Position numbers and translations under genes: made by a program
From: Papaver somniferum
Taxonomy: Eukaryota > Streptophyta > Magnoliopsida > Ranunculales > Papaveraceae
DNA: 64,000 bases
NCBI RefSeq assembly: GCF_003573695.1
Contig: NC_039361.1
Coordinates: 35,157,702 to 35,221,701 of the forward strand
Reading direction: 5' to 3'
Shown: positions 1 to 11,116 of the stretch, in pieces
Layout: the number at the start of each line of letters is the position of its first letter
Numbering within the stretch: the first letter of the stretch is position 1
The notes under the pieces: model-generated
Database searches by the model: none
What the model was told of the DNA's origin: nothing
Seen by the model: only the letters and a program-made list of their open reading frames with translations

Positions 1-659
1 ATCTCCATTAACGTCGGGAATATTTTCTTTGTATTTCATCAAGGATATGGGATTTTCTTCCCTGTTTAACTCTTCTACGCGTCTCTGGATTGTCTTAAAT
101 TGTTCGTATAATATCATGAGAGAATATCCTCCCAAATATCTTCTCTCAATCTTCACACAACTTCCGTAATTAACATAATCTTCTAAAATATCTCGGTCCC
201 CTGTTTACTTCCAAACTCGGATTTCTGGCCCAAGTTACTCAATCAAATCGCTTGCATATACCCTGTCTAGTGTATTCAGGCCCAGCCCAACCGTTTCTAG
301 CGATTGAATCTCGCTGAAATCCCTCCAACAATCCGACCCAAAATCAACAACGTCTGCATTAAGTATTCCCGCCAAAACCAAATTCAAACAAAGAAGATGA
401 CCTCCCCCTATCCAGTTCAGGGGTGCGAATAGCAAGTGGTCACCCCTTATCAAGTGGGTGCCCCTTATCCAAAGCAGCGAGTCCGAATAATAAATGTCCT
501 CCGGGGATGCTCCGCATAATTTTTCGAGCCGATTTTTCCAAAATTATTTATTTCCAAAAAAATACCTACAAACACACAAAACACCATAATAAGGACGAAA
601 ACGAGTACTAACAAAATACACAAAAGAGATGAAAATAGACACATAAATGCGTCTATCAG
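1..659 (-). repeat. Degraded LTR fragment, same family as the 11117/16691 LTRs
   Basis: The stretch from about 343 to 659 follows, with many changes, the outer end of the two long LTRs at 12350-12643 and 17890-18186. Shared landmarks are 'gatgacctccccctatccag', the repeated 'ccccttatc' phrases, 'aaatacctacaa', 'ccataataa' and the terminal 'ctatca'. No matching internal region or second LTR is visible, so this is a truncated or solo LTR that starts before the window. No gene is seen in it; short reading frames here are chance. Confidence 0.6.
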
Positions 660-1777
660 TTAGCCATATGAACCCTTTCATATCAACCTCATTCATCTTA
701 ACCATAACTAGTTCAAATGACTCAAATGAAACTAGTTCTAGAGACGTTCAATTGTTTATATTCTCATAGAAGTATACAAGATATAATTGAAGCAAAATCG
801 ATTTTGATTCACTCGAATCAATTCATGAACATCATAGCCACGGTTTGCAAATGATTATATTCTTTATTATATAAATGTATTAGTTCATGAAAAAACCGAT
901 TTTAGAACATAACCCACTCAAGTATGCAAACAGGTACGCATACCTAAGTGGCCGAACTAAGTTTGGGTTCGCCAGTATGCGAAAGGGTACGCATACCACC
1001 AAACTCAGTAAAGTACCGGAACTTGAACCTCACGCCAGTACGCGTACGGGTATGCGTACTTGGTTCCCGGATCTTGACTAAACCAATCAGCACGCATACG
1101 GGTATGCATACCATGGTTCCCGAACTTGTATTACACATATGAAAGTACACATATTGTGCTTATATCCCATTGTTCTAAACTCTCATTTCAACCATTGAAA
1201 CATTCTCGGAAGACGACAATAGTTGTGTCACACAAACTATTAGCTTCGAAGAAATTTTCAAGTGATCGAATGATCAATATGAAACATTTCGAGTCTACAT
1301 CAAATGACTGTCTCACACAAATCATGTAAGATGTTACCAGGCATTTTCACATGATCATCTTTTTACTTTCGTAAAGAATATAAGATGAACTTGGTTAAAG
1401 CGAAAGCTTGCCAACACATATTTCGAGAAATATGTAAGCGAAACTCAGCTCGAAATATCAAATGTGTATAATCGAAGTCTATATAGCTATACGGCTTTTG
1501 TCTCAAATAGGAGATAAAGTAGATATACTTTTGAGTGATGGATGAGTTCAAGTCTCCACATACCTTTTTGTTGATGAAGTTCCATAAGCTCCCCTTAGTA
1601 GTTCTTCGTCTTTGATCGATTGAACGCCGTGAAGTCTAAAGCTCAACTAAACTTTCTATCCTAATCCGAGACTTAGCTATAAGTAGACTAGAAATCAAGA
1701 CTTATAGTTTTGGCAACTAAACTTGACAACAAGTTTGAGATAGCGACGCTTGCGAGTTCGACCGAGCAATGCTCTAA
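660..1777 (-). repeat. Probable solo LTR of a second family
   Basis: Read on the minus strand the block begins TGTTAGAGCATTGC at 1777, a typical LTR 5' terminus, and runs without coding potential to about 660, where it abuts the LTR fragment above. Inside, around 905-1110, a word close to 'gtacgcatac/gggtatgcgtac' recurs several times in both orientations, giving local palindromic structure. The left end and target duplication are not clear, so boundaries are approximate. The interruption of a LINE remnant at 1778 is consistent with insertion into older repeat DNA. Confidence 0.4.
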
Positions 1778-2130
1778 CAATAATTTTTTTCAAATCTCAG
1801 AAGATCCCTTGGTTTGAGGTTACAAGATGGAGCAGAATTTGTGCAAATATTGTCACTTGGAGCTTCATTCAGAGCTACAAAGATGTAAATTTCTCTGCTG
1901 ATAAATTAGCAAAGAAAGGAACCAGTCTATCTAAAGGGGAAAGGATAATTTTTTATACCAAGCAAGATTTTTTAGGTTGTTTGGAAAATCCAAATCAACC
2001 TTTATTTTCGTTTTTGTTAGATAAAAATCTAAATAATGGGTTTTCTTTTTACTTAAGTCAGTTCATTTGGAACTTTTTTGTATTGGTTATTAATAAAATA
2101 TTATTGTTAAGCAGAAAAAAAAAAACTTTT
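1778..2130 (+). pseudogene. LINE 3' remnant (RNase H domain)
   Basis: An open frame here contains IPWFEVTRWSRI followed by a segment ending SADKLAKKGTSL. This is the usual C-terminal pattern of the RNase H domain of plant L1-type LINEs (an acidic residue plus ADKLAK near the end). A short A-rich run follows at about 2112-2125. Only the last 100 or so residues remain; no reverse transcriptase is present. The upstream side is cut by LTR sequence. It differs from the LINE at 58915-61645, so it is another family or a much older copy. Confidence 0.55.
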
Positions 2131-2223
2131 TCGCTTATTTTAGTCCCAAAATAAGTGGCACTATTCGTTATCGTATGTTATTTTTCCAAACAAATCCTTA
2201 CTTTTTTTTTCTCTTCCACCAGA

Positions 2224-3256
2224 GTCGTTAAAGATTTTTGTTAAAGGGAGAGCAAAAATGGATCCAAGGAGAGCGAAAATCGTAGTCGACTCGCTAATTA
2301 TGACCTAGTCAATATATTTCACCAACTCGGACCAGGCTACCGCTAATTCAATTCACCCTCACACCACACAACTCGTACCATCTCGCAAAACTACTTCACT
2401 GCTGCAAACTCCATTGCCAATGGGTTTTGGTAAAAAAACTCAACTTGATTCATTAATTTTTTAAAACATTACGAGCTATAACAACTTGTTTGATTGATTA
2501 ATTAGTTATATCTACCCTTGACTTAACCAAATAAAAAATTGATTATAATTAGTTGTCCATTAAATAAAGTCAAGCTTTTGCCAAACCTCCGCACCTGGAA
2601 ATATACCTAGCTGGTATATGAGGCGAATATCATTCGATTCAAACAAATCCCCTCTTAAATTGCGAAAACAAAAGTCAGGACATCAAATCGTCCTCTAAAC
2701 AATCTGAGTCTCTTTTGATATTGTATTCCTTTATCTAGTTTAAGTTAAATAAAAAATTTGAACATGTTTTACTTATTTGGTAGCTTGACAAGATGATGGA
2801 CTTAGGAAAGATGGTAGAATCCATGGAGGAAGAATAATAATTAAGTAGATTTTATCGGACAACTAATTTTAGATCCAATTATTTTGATGCCTCGAGTGAT
2901 TAGAACTGAATGTTCAATTTTTGAAACAAGAATTATTTGTTTAAATAAGAAGAGAGTTGTTATCTTTGAGTGAAATGTATGTTAATGGTGAGCATTAACG
3001 AGAGGATCTACCTGTAATGGAGTTAGTGGGTCGTGCAGTAAAGAGTTTGGTGGTGGTGCGGTGGAGAGGATGGTTACGACAGGAGGAAGATGAACATTTT
3101 TGGGGGTAATTTGTGTATCCTAAAGTGTACTAAACAGGGGTAGTCTAGTCCTAGTTGGTGAATTATGTTGACTAGGTCATAATTAATGAGTCGACTACGA
3201 TTTTCGCTCTCCTCGGATCCATTTTTGCTCTCCCTTTAACAAAAATCGTCGTTAAA
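2224..3256. mobile_element. Non-autonomous Mutator-like element with 9-bp target duplication
   Basis: Two inverted copies of a roughly 110-bp terminal repeat bound 2233-3247. Each starts GATTTTTGTTAAAGGGAGAG and continues through GGATCC, GAAAATCGTAGTCGACTC and TTATGACCTAGTCAA with few differences. Immediately outside, GTCGTTAAA is present at 2224-2232 and again at 3248-3256, a perfect 9-bp direct duplication. Long inverted repeats beginning with G plus a 9-bp duplication are the hallmarks of Mutator-like elements. The 1015-bp interior has no transposase frame, so it would need a helper elsewhere. It lies just upstream of a broken FKBP gene. Confidence 0.88.
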
Positions 3257-3482
3257 ACGGCCGATGGTCAAAGAAGAGTCAGATGATAATCCCTATGGGT
3301 TGCGACAACCAGTCAAGAAGTTAGTTCCACTCCACTCTCTCGGCTTTCCCTTGGTCCTTCTTAGTTTTAACAGAGTAGGAAGAACAAAAGGATTTCCTTC
3401 CCAGCCCCAGGGTTTAAGATTCTGATCCACATCGGCTGCCAATGCCATCGACAGAATTCATCAAAACAACGTAATCAGACGA

Positions 3483-3686
3483 ATGGCTTTCTGGGGTAAA
3501 TATCCAACTTTTACATCTCTCTTTATCTCTAAATCATTTTGGTATTTAGTAAATTTTGAATTCATGAAAATTAATTGTATACGGGGTTTATCTTGATTTT
3601 TGTTATTCTCAGAAGTTCACTTACAGCCAGGAAAATCCTTCACTCATCGATTTGACAGACAAAAAGTAAAGCTTCGCATTTCTCAG
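3483..3686 (+). pseudogene. FKBP-like pseudogene, exons 1-2
   Basis: Exon 1 (3483-3495) encodes MAFW and is followed by a GT donor. Exon 2 (3613-3686, 74 nt) encodes a peptide starting EVHLQPGKSFTHRFD and ending LRISQ. Lengths, phases and sequence match exons 1-2 of the intact gene at 27699, and the leader upstream (3350-3480) also matches. The family is the FKBP43/53 type, whose N-terminus is a nucleoplasmin-like histone-binding domain. The next exon is not found until 8750, after about 4.9 kb of inserted DNA, and is internally deleted, so the locus cannot make the full protein. Confidence 0.75.
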
Positions 3687-3813
3687 GTTAGTAATTCGAT
3701 TCGTTTCCAAGGAATTCATTGATTTACTGAGGAAATGGGATTTTGTAATGCTTTCTCGCTGCTTGGTTCTATTAGAATAATCCAATAACCTTGTAATTTA
3801 AACTAGATTTTGT

Positions 3814-3833
3814 GCCCGTGCTACGCGTCGGGC
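3814..3833 (+). other. GC-rich hairpin at the Helitron-like 5' end
   Basis: GCCCG at 3814-3818 pairs with CGGGC at 3829-3833 around a 10-nt loop. The matching position of the second copy (from 63271) has GCCCGTGCTACGCAC, with the right arm mutated. Confidence 0.5.
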
Positions 3834-3864
3834 ATCTTTTTCTTAACCATATAGTATGGGGTGT

Positions 3865-4000
3865 GATGTGGTTTCGCCTCGTCCCGTCGTGTATTTTTGA
3901 TTTTGTGTTAAATTTGTGATTGGGTGTGGCTCGGCTTCGCCTCGCCCCGTCCCTTACTATTTTTGATTTGGTTTGGCTCGGCTTCGCCTCGTCCCGTCGT
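3865..4000 (+). repeat. Short degenerate tandem repeats, GGCTTCGCCTCG
   Basis: The words GGTTTCGCCTCG or GGCTTCGCCTCG, followed by TCCCGTCG and then ATTTTTGA, recur three times with variable spacing. The same phrase recurs in the right-end element (63340-63715). It is a subterminal repeat shared by the two Helitron-like elements. Confidence 0.6.
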
Positions 4001-4425
4001 TTATTTTTGAGTTGGACAACATTAGCCTGCTGATAATGGTGGAGCTGAAAGACAGGGTTTACATACATAGTTACAACTGCTTGATAACATTTTTGCTCGA
4101 GCAACCTCCTCTTCTCTACTTTAGTTGATCCTTCGTGTATTGCCTGCTTTGTCTTCCTGCATGTATCATGATTTTAACACTTTTGTTGTTATACAATAAA
4201 ACATGTAGGCAAATTAGTGATGATTAACTAATTATTAGCTAAGACATTTCAACCATACAAAAACATAAAATTGCTACCCTTAATTTCTTGGCCAAGGCTC
4301 GTTATGTAGATCTGAACAATAGAACGCTCGATACACTACGTGACTGCCAGATCATTACGTGACCAAAAATGATATATATGACGCCGGAATCATGTAATAT
4401 TTTAGCCTACTCAAATAAGAATACC

Positions 4426-4497
4426 ATATGTGGGAGTCGAACTGCACATCTACATGGTTGAAAACCATGTGATCTTCCATTTGAGCTAAGATAGCAA
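4426..4497 (-). pseudogene. tRNA-like pseudogene, anticodon loop reads UUC
   Basis: On the minus strand an A-box-like TAGCTCAAATGG, a perfect 5-bp anticodon stem (CATGG/CCATG) around the 7-nt loop TTTTCAA, and a B-box-like GTTCGACTCC occur in tRNA order and spacing. The anticodon would be UUC (Glu). The T stem is imperfect and the acceptor arms do not pair, so it is not a working tRNA. It could be a decayed tRNA gene or the head of a tRNA-derived SINE. Confidence 0.4.
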
Positions 4498-7400
4498 GTA
4501 ATCAATATAGAAGAAAAAGAATTTAAAGAAAAGATTGTTACCTGAGATAGTATTTGATATGTAATGTTCAAAATGGAAAGCTAAAACAAAGAAGACGGGA
4601 GCAAAATGAACCATTAGCAACCTGTAATGGTGTCGCTGCTATTCCTTTTCCCTTTTCCTGACATCTGCCTTCTTCCTTAGCATAGGTGGTACCTCCAATA
4701 TGCAAAACATTTTATTAAGTTCATTTCTCACGGAGAGAGTAATGCTGCAATCTAGTATCAAGTAATCAGAGTCTGTAAACTTGAAGATGATAAGAACTCA
4801 TAACAACATCATCAATCACCTAAAATTCGACATATATTAGTTAGACAACCATAATAAACTCCAAATCTCTAAGCAAACAAAACGGATACACCACAAAGGC
4901 ATGAACAAACAAACAAAAACCAAAAGGATCAATGACCACAATATATGCTTATTAAATTTTGTTAAAGTATCTTAGAAACGAAAATCAGATTATCAAAAAT
5001 ACAAAGTCAGATTATCAAAGATACAAACTTTACTCTTAACCAAATAAGCTTTCAGGTTCGTTTGAGGGATCGCAAATGATTTGTTGGTCAAACACCACTC
5101 AGCAACAATAATTGACTAATTGAGGACTTCCCAAGACCCCTGCTGAGATTATGATCTCACTCATTGATTGATATTTTCAAGTAGGCCTGTGTTTTATGCC
5201 AGATGTATCCATGAATAACACTCCATGGGCTACTGATCTTTCTTTTCATGTATTGTGAACATTAACCCAAAAGGCCTAAAGACACTTTCTTAATCATGTC
5301 CTCAAAAAAAAATGTAGCATAAAAACTGAGTGGATTTGTTTGACATTCACTCAGACGTTTCTCGACCGCGTCAGTTCAGTTAATGACCACAACTAAACTC
5401 CTAGTGCCATGAAAATTCCAATACATTCTTTAGTAAAACTTTTTGTTAAACTTAATGCTTTAGTAATATTGTAGCATGTGATAAAGCCATCTTTAGCATT
5501 TTATTTCCTGCCAAAATCACCACACCTGCAAAATGATATTGGAACTATATATTTGTAATTGTGATCCAAAAGTGATCACCAACCATTTAAATTCACCATG
5601 AAGTTGACTTGAATTTAAACTAATATTGCATCAGTCCAAAGAATGGTATTTGACCTTAAAGGTTACAGAATCACTAATTTATGAAGTTAATTCTCACACT
5701 CCACAAAAATGCATCACTAAATCTAAGTCTTGGATTCAGTAAGCACATAACACAAAACCACATAACGTCCTTTTTATTTAACTGCAGTATAAGTACAGTT
5801 ATTTATGAAGATGCTAATTTAAACTCACAGTCCTAATTTTCAATACCATACCTGAGGTTTTGTTGCTTACGTAAGCATGCCAATTGAAGCGAATTGTTTT
5901 GCTAGCCAATACCATTATAGCCCGGAAAAATTTTACACGAATCGAACTTAGTAGGGAGAACCGGCTTTACTACATGCACACATGAAGAGAAATAAAAGCA
6001 GTTTTTAAAGATATGATAAAGGCACTGCATATTCTTATGGAACCAAGAAAGTGTTAGTAAGTTAGCACACTATAAACGAAGGATAATAAGGCAGACACTA
6101 TTAAAGGTTGAGACTTTGCCTACTCTATCACCAAATTGCGTCAACAACCAAAAAAAAATTCTTCCTGTACTCCAGAACAATGACATTCGACTCCATCTTC
6201 CATTAACATTCAACCACATCACCAACTCAAGACATTTTGGAAATAAAAGATATAAACACATCCATGGTATGACTTATATCAGCACCAAACACATAAACTA
6301 TGATGGAAATCATTGATACAAAATATTCTACATGGAAAATAAATCAGCAGCCAATTCGTGATACAACTGTCACATTTAATTCAAGAGTGGAGTGGATGCT
6401 ATATATAAAATGATAATGAATCGATGATATAAAAAATAAGCAAAGTAAAGGAGCCAAAGATGGAATACTAACTAATATGCGTGAATCTATTCTGCAATAA
6501 GCATTTCAAGGCATATGGGTACCTCAGGATAAAGCAACCACTTCGATCAAAACCACAATTAACTTCAAAATTGGTTGTCAGAGAATGTCGTCTTGCTAGA
6601 TAAATACATGGTCGGTACTGAAAGGTACCTATAATTTTCACAATCTCAGGTAAAGTCTGAGATTGGAAATGGTGTTTCCCAATCTCTGAGATTGGGATTG
6701 GTTGTCAGAGAATGTCGTCTTGAATATGTCAGAGTCTGGTGTTTCTCAGTCTCTTATCTCTATAATTTTCTTGTGTAATGTTGTAATTATGTAAAATCTG
6801 AGTTAGAATTAGTAAAAGATTATGCACTGCTGAAACAATTGCAATTGAACAACCAACCAACTTCAGGGAATATATGAAATCCTTATATACTAAAGAAACT
6901 CCAAGATCGAGAGATTTGCCAAGACCAAAAAAATATCGAATATTAAGAATGCAAAAACTTTAAGGTACCATGTTCTTGAGCCACCACACTATTTCCAACA
7001 AAAAATGGAGCATATGAACCAATGTCACTTTAATTATTAGGCAACAAACTGATAATACAACATTGACTTAAAACTACCCTGAAAATAGTGAAGTTTAATA
7101 AGTATTACGCTTCATTGGCAATCACAAAAGTTATAAGTATTACGCTTCATTGGCAATCACAAAAGATATTATAAAGAGACGCAGGATATAATATCAAAGA
7201 AGTTGTACACCTCTTTGTCCCGACAAATGTTTGTAAACCTCATGTCAAAGGACTTATGATCTCTGTTGTAATATTCATATTGAAACAATCCATCCGTGGG
7301 GCTAAGGGAATCTCAACTGCACAACAAAAAGGGAACTTAGCATCGAGAAAGAGGACTTGCTACAATACTGGAAACAATACATATATCTGACACTACCCCT

Positions 7401-7677
7401 GAGAGGCTGAGAGTTTACATAAGATTAGAATAAAAGAAATTTCTAGTCTTAATCTCAGCTCAACACCAGATTCAATGGCCGCAACCTCTCGTTCTGTAAA
7501 TTTGGAGATTATCAATTAGTATGCTCTGGTAGCAACACCAACAACATCTTTCCAACCACCACTGATTCCAACTCAACCTAACTGCAATTCACCCATTCAC
7601 CAAAGCAAGATCCAGCAAGCTCCATTCTCCTCTTCTCAGTTCTTCAAACACGAAAGACCAAGCTCACAGCTGAAGCA

Positions 7678-7801
7678 AGATTTTTTCCCGATGATACATC
7701 AAAAAGAAAAAAATTAACAGCGTTCATAGATTCAATCGTACAGTAATTACAGCAAGAGAAGCAACACTAATGGGAGAAAACCAAAACCCTAACCCTAGAT
7801 T
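7678..7801. repeat. Dispersed direct duplication, copy 1 (about 124 bp)
   Basis: The block from AGATTTTTTCCCGAT to AACCCTAACCCTAGATT is repeated almost exactly at 8242-8365. Both copies end in the telomere-like phrase CCCTAACCCTAGA, common in plant 5' leaders. On the minus strand the block looks like a leader or promoter region. Confidence 0.75.
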
Positions 7802-8241
7802 ATTTTATACATGTTTTTCTCTATCAAATTCGATTTCAAATCAGAAATTGAAGGAAGAGATTGATTGATTTTACCTTGATTAGAACTTCAAACAAAAAAA
7901 AACTAAGAACTTTTAATACTTTAGCGTTTCGGCGCAAGAATCCGATTACAACAACCCTAAAAGATGCACATCTTTTGGATTTTACATCGACCCTGTTAAA
8001 AACCTGGAAAAAAATACTATCAAAAGGAGATTTCATCAGTCATAATTAAATCATCATCTTTTGGTTGCTAAAGATTAAGAGAACAAACCTAGTCATCCCT
8101 TTTTTGATACACCTGTTTTTCTTTTCAATCGGTAAGAATTTCCATAGAAACCTATCAGAGATGGAGACGAAACCATCTCTCGCTCCGTCTACTTCCCCTG
8201 CTGTTATTCCCAAAATCTGTTAATACGTGACCGATTCAGTA

Positions 8242-8365
8242 AGATTTTTTCCCGATAATACATCAAAAACCAAAAAATTAACAGCGTTCATAGATTCAAT
8301 CGTACAGTAATTACAGCAAGAGAAGCAACACTAATGGGAGAAAACCAAAACCCTAACCCTAGATT
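8242..8365. repeat. Dispersed direct duplication, copy 2
   Basis: Second copy of the block at 7678-7801, differing at only a few positions, in the same orientation. The spacing of about 564 bp suggests an internal duplication inside the inserted segment rather than LTRs: no TG/CA ends or coding region lie between. Confidence 0.75.
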
Positions 8366-8749
8366 GCCTTTGTCCCCTGACTAGTTGCTTTTCTTTTCTT
8401 TGTATCATCATCTCCATGAAGAAAGCATATCCTAGGGTTTGTTTTTAGGGTTCGTTTTTTATTTTTAATGTTTTATGAGCGGAACAGAAAAGGGTTTGGT
8501 ATGGGTTTTTTTTTTGTTTTATGTTTTGCGCCCGAAATTTGTGTGGGAATTCCTCTTTTTTCTCTCCTTTGAGGAAAAATGAAATGGAGCAACTTCTTTT
8601 TCTTAAGGGAGGACTACACTGGCGAGTTCTGTGAGAGGGTGACGGTCACCGTTCAACGTGGAGCCTAATGAGCTTAGGATTTTAAAGGAGTTAGATATCC
8701 AGAATTCAATTACTTGAATTAAACATGCTATAAGAGATGTGTTTGCATT

Positions 8750-9260
8750 GCATCACGTGCATCCGTAGAGATGAGTGCCGTTCGGTGTACTGTAGGGGAC
8801 AAGGATCCAAATAGTTTATGCGCGTTTCTGCCATCTAAGAAGGTGTCATACCTGTTGAGTTGTGTTGTTTTTGTTATAAACTTTATGGTTTTCATTGTAG
8901 TTTGTGGAAGTAGGTGGAGGCCTTGGCATATGCGTAGACAGGTACATATGTGCACTCTATAAAAAGAATTTGTGAATTCGTGTTCATTGCATAAAGGAAG
9001 GAGATGTTGGAATCTCTTGTCCATGCCTTAAGTCTGATTATTTAGCGGTTTTACTTCTATAATGCTTAGTTATAAAGTTCTAGTTGTGAAAGTTGTGCAA
9101 CACACTTGTGATCAATGAACTAGAGAACTGAAATCAGAGAAACCTGATGACAAGTGAGAGCTTGTGGCTCGTTTTGAGCTTCTGGATTTGGATATCGTCA
9201 CATTGGATTAGTCTGTCCGTTATTTCTTGTCTTTCCTGACTCGCAAGATTCCCTTGTATT
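8750..9260 (+). pseudogene. FKBP-like pseudogene, exons 3-4 and following intron
   Basis: From about 8772 the frame MSAVRCTVGDKD...LCAFLPSKKVSY matches exon 3 of the intact gene at 28114-28200. The rest of exon 3 and most of intron 3 are missing: the text jumps to 'tttatggttttcattgtag' (intron 3 end) and a changed exon 4 ending GCGTAGACAG before GTACAT. Intron 4 follows, recognisable to about 9260 by comparison with 28540-28930. Together with 3483-3686 this is one gene copy, damaged by insertion and deletion. The repeat exon and the FKBP domain are absent. Confidence 0.7.
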
Positions 9261-9263
9261 AGT

Positions 9264-9358
9264 CTCGATTGAATTGAGGGACAAGGCATTAGCTATTATG
9301 GTCACATCGGCCTGATCTTCTCGATTGCATTGAGGGACAAGGCATTAGCTATTATCGT
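9264..9358. repeat. Two tandem copies of a 56-bp unit
   Basis: CTCGATTGAATTGAGGGACA and the following AGGCATTAGCTATTAT occur at 9264 and again, with one change, at 9319. From here to 9551 I see no gene; the stretch separates the FKBP and ABC transporter pseudogenes. Confidence 0.6.
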
Positions 9359-9551
9359 TTTCTTTTTGGGTTGCTTTGACCCACTCTTTCTTATTCTCTT
9401 TGTAATTCATTGTTGCTAGTAATAAAATTGTTGACTGGCAAAAAAGAAGAAGAAAAGGTTCCCTTTTCATGGCTGGTGAAGACACTTTTAAGAGACAGAA
9501 TCATATCAAGGTTTGCAGCTTTGATTACAGAATCTAGGTTCCCTTTTTGTT

Positions 9552-10963
9552 CTAACTAACAGGCGCAACTGGACATGTACTACTGTCTTGATTGGTTATG
9601 GGTTTGAGTAACCAATTTCTTCGGCTACCATCGGAATTTGAGCCAGCGTCCATCTTGGATATATGTAAGACTCTGCAGTGAAAATCGTAAAGCGTTCTCC
9701 GGTATCCGACACTGACGTAAGTTATTCCTGCAGCTTTGATTTGCTTGTATAAATGAGCCTCATTATCTTCATCTAAAGCACTGGTGGATTCATCCAGCAT
9801 TACCAGTTTCGGCTTTGAAAGCAGTAACCGTGCAAATGCAAGGCATTGCTGCTCACCAAGCGAAAGTACGATAGACCATTCGTATGTAGAATCAAGTCCT
9901 TTAAAACGAGATAATACATAATCCAGACGACCATCTTCTAGCACCTGGACAAGTTCGTCATCTGTGGGCGTACTTTCCGTCAGCCGATTCGTGCTTTCAC
10001 TCCATGTAGGATAAAGCAGTTGCTGACGAAGGTTCCCAAAACCATATAAGGTCTTTGAGGGAGGAAAAATATTCCCCCAGCTCTTCTGCGTTTGTATCGT
10101 TCAGTAAGTATTTCAGCATGAACCATATCTGGAGAGGGAGCCATTTGTGGATTTTCTCTATCTCTGATGTAGAACGTAATTTTCCCCTCCCCAGTACTCC
10201 AAAGGCCAGCCATGGCTCTTAACAGTGACGTCTTTCCGCACCCACTGGGTCCTGTGATCAGTAAGTGATCCTTGTCGTTCATCTCCAGTGATAAATTCCT
10301 GATAAGAGTAGTTTTGCTTTTTGGTGTTTCTAGCTTCAGATTCTTAACAGCCAGCATACACTTATCTGAAACCATCCCATTAGACTGCAGCACTGAGGAA
10401 GCATCAGTGTATGCAATGGTGATATCTTGCATGGAATCCGAATAAGATTGAGAGTTGCCATCAAGGACATCATCAAACTCTCCTAGACGGTCAATGACAG
10501 CGGAAAAGTCACTGATAGCCTCAAATTGGTATATAATAAGAGAAAAATCGCCAAGTATATGATTAAAAGCTGATGCAGACTGACTGATGACGCCAAACTC
10601 ATTTTTTCCCGAAAAATACATAGGTTCTACAACCGCGGCAGGAAGAATCTGAATTAAGTAGTTGTAACCACTGGTGAAGAACTCTAGATTTCGAGAAGAT
10701 ATCAACAGTTGCCTCAAGTTTTCGAAAGCACTTCTGCATCGCTGCAGCAGAAGCTGAATTTCATTCTTCTCGCCACCATAGAAAGCAATGGACTCAGCAT
10801 TTTCCCGCACACGTACAAGTTTATATCGAAAATCTGCTTCTTTTTTCTTTTGAAGAAAATTCAAGTTTACAAGCCCCCTGCCAAGAAAGATACTGATTGT
10901 TGTTCCTCCAATCGAGTACACAATAAGTACAACAAACAGTGGAGGATAGATACGTAAGAGGAT
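9552..10963 (-). pseudogene. ABCD2-type ABC transporter retrocopy, 3' half
   Basis: This encodes the second half of a half-size ABC transporter of subfamily D, plastid type. It has the last membrane segments and VRENAESIAFYGGE, then Walker A GPSGCGKTS (about 10235-10260), FFLPQRPYMVLGT, signature LSLGEQQ, Walker B LVMLDES and D-loop SALD. Damage: a one-base deletion near 10028 shifts the frame within what should read GTLRQQLLYP, and the switch histidine of the H-loop is tyrosine (SVGYRRTL). Plant ABCD2 genes are multi-exon but no intron is seen here, so I infer a processed copy. Its 5' half lies at 26546-27236 across a 15.6-kb insertion. No poly(A) tract was found beyond the stop. Confidence 0.85.
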
Positions 10964-11116
10964 TGTAGGAGTTAAATTTCGCACACGTTAATAACCACGC
11001 GAAGTAAAGAATACAATCTAAGCGAAGGGCGTCACACACAGCAAAGTTGAGATGACGCATCAGATGATGTCAGCAAAGTCACGAGTAAAGTGTGAAGAAT
11101 CATGCGAAGAAGTATG
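10964..11116 (+). repeat. Left LTR of the outer element, first part
   Basis: Starts TGTAGGAGTTAAAT and matches 26065-26220 closely. It is interrupted at GTATG (11112-11116), the target duplicated by the nested element, and resumes at 18192. The two pieces together (about 478 bp) equal the right LTR (477 bp). Confidence 0.9.

Larger units (their letters stand above)
3803..8700 (+). mobile_element. Helitron-like insertion inside the FKBP pseudogene intron
   Basis: The intron on the left ends in 'ccttgtaattta', matching the intact gene's intron 2 (around 27982), and that intron resumes only near 8700 ('gaattcaatt...ataagagatgtg'). The intervening 4.9 kb is therefore extra. It starts CTAGATTTTGTGCCCGTGCT, a GC hairpin start also seen at 63260 and resembling plant Helitron 5' ends. 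I could not find an unambiguous 3' hairpin with CTRR, so the class is inference and the right end approximate. I recognise no gene inside: 4100-7600 holds only short chance frames apart from the tRNA-like and repeat features listed. Confidence 0.4.

Noticed and set aside
944..1150. Overlapping frames on both strands near 890-1150
   Set aside because: Produced by a palindromic GTACGCATAC-like repeat in an LTR.
7100..7170. 37-bp tandem repeat suspected as CRISPR-like or LTR ends
   Set aside because: Only two adjacent copies without spacers in a plant sequence; an ordinary short duplication.
7190..7330. Possible captured exon on the minus strand (DGLFQYEYYNRDHKSFDM)
   Set aside because: Two frames are open over the same stretch and neither resembles a family I know; not enough for a gene call.
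8160..8222. 19-codon plus-strand frame starting METKPSLAPS
   Set aside because: Too short and not repeated in the duplicated block; probably leader sequence.
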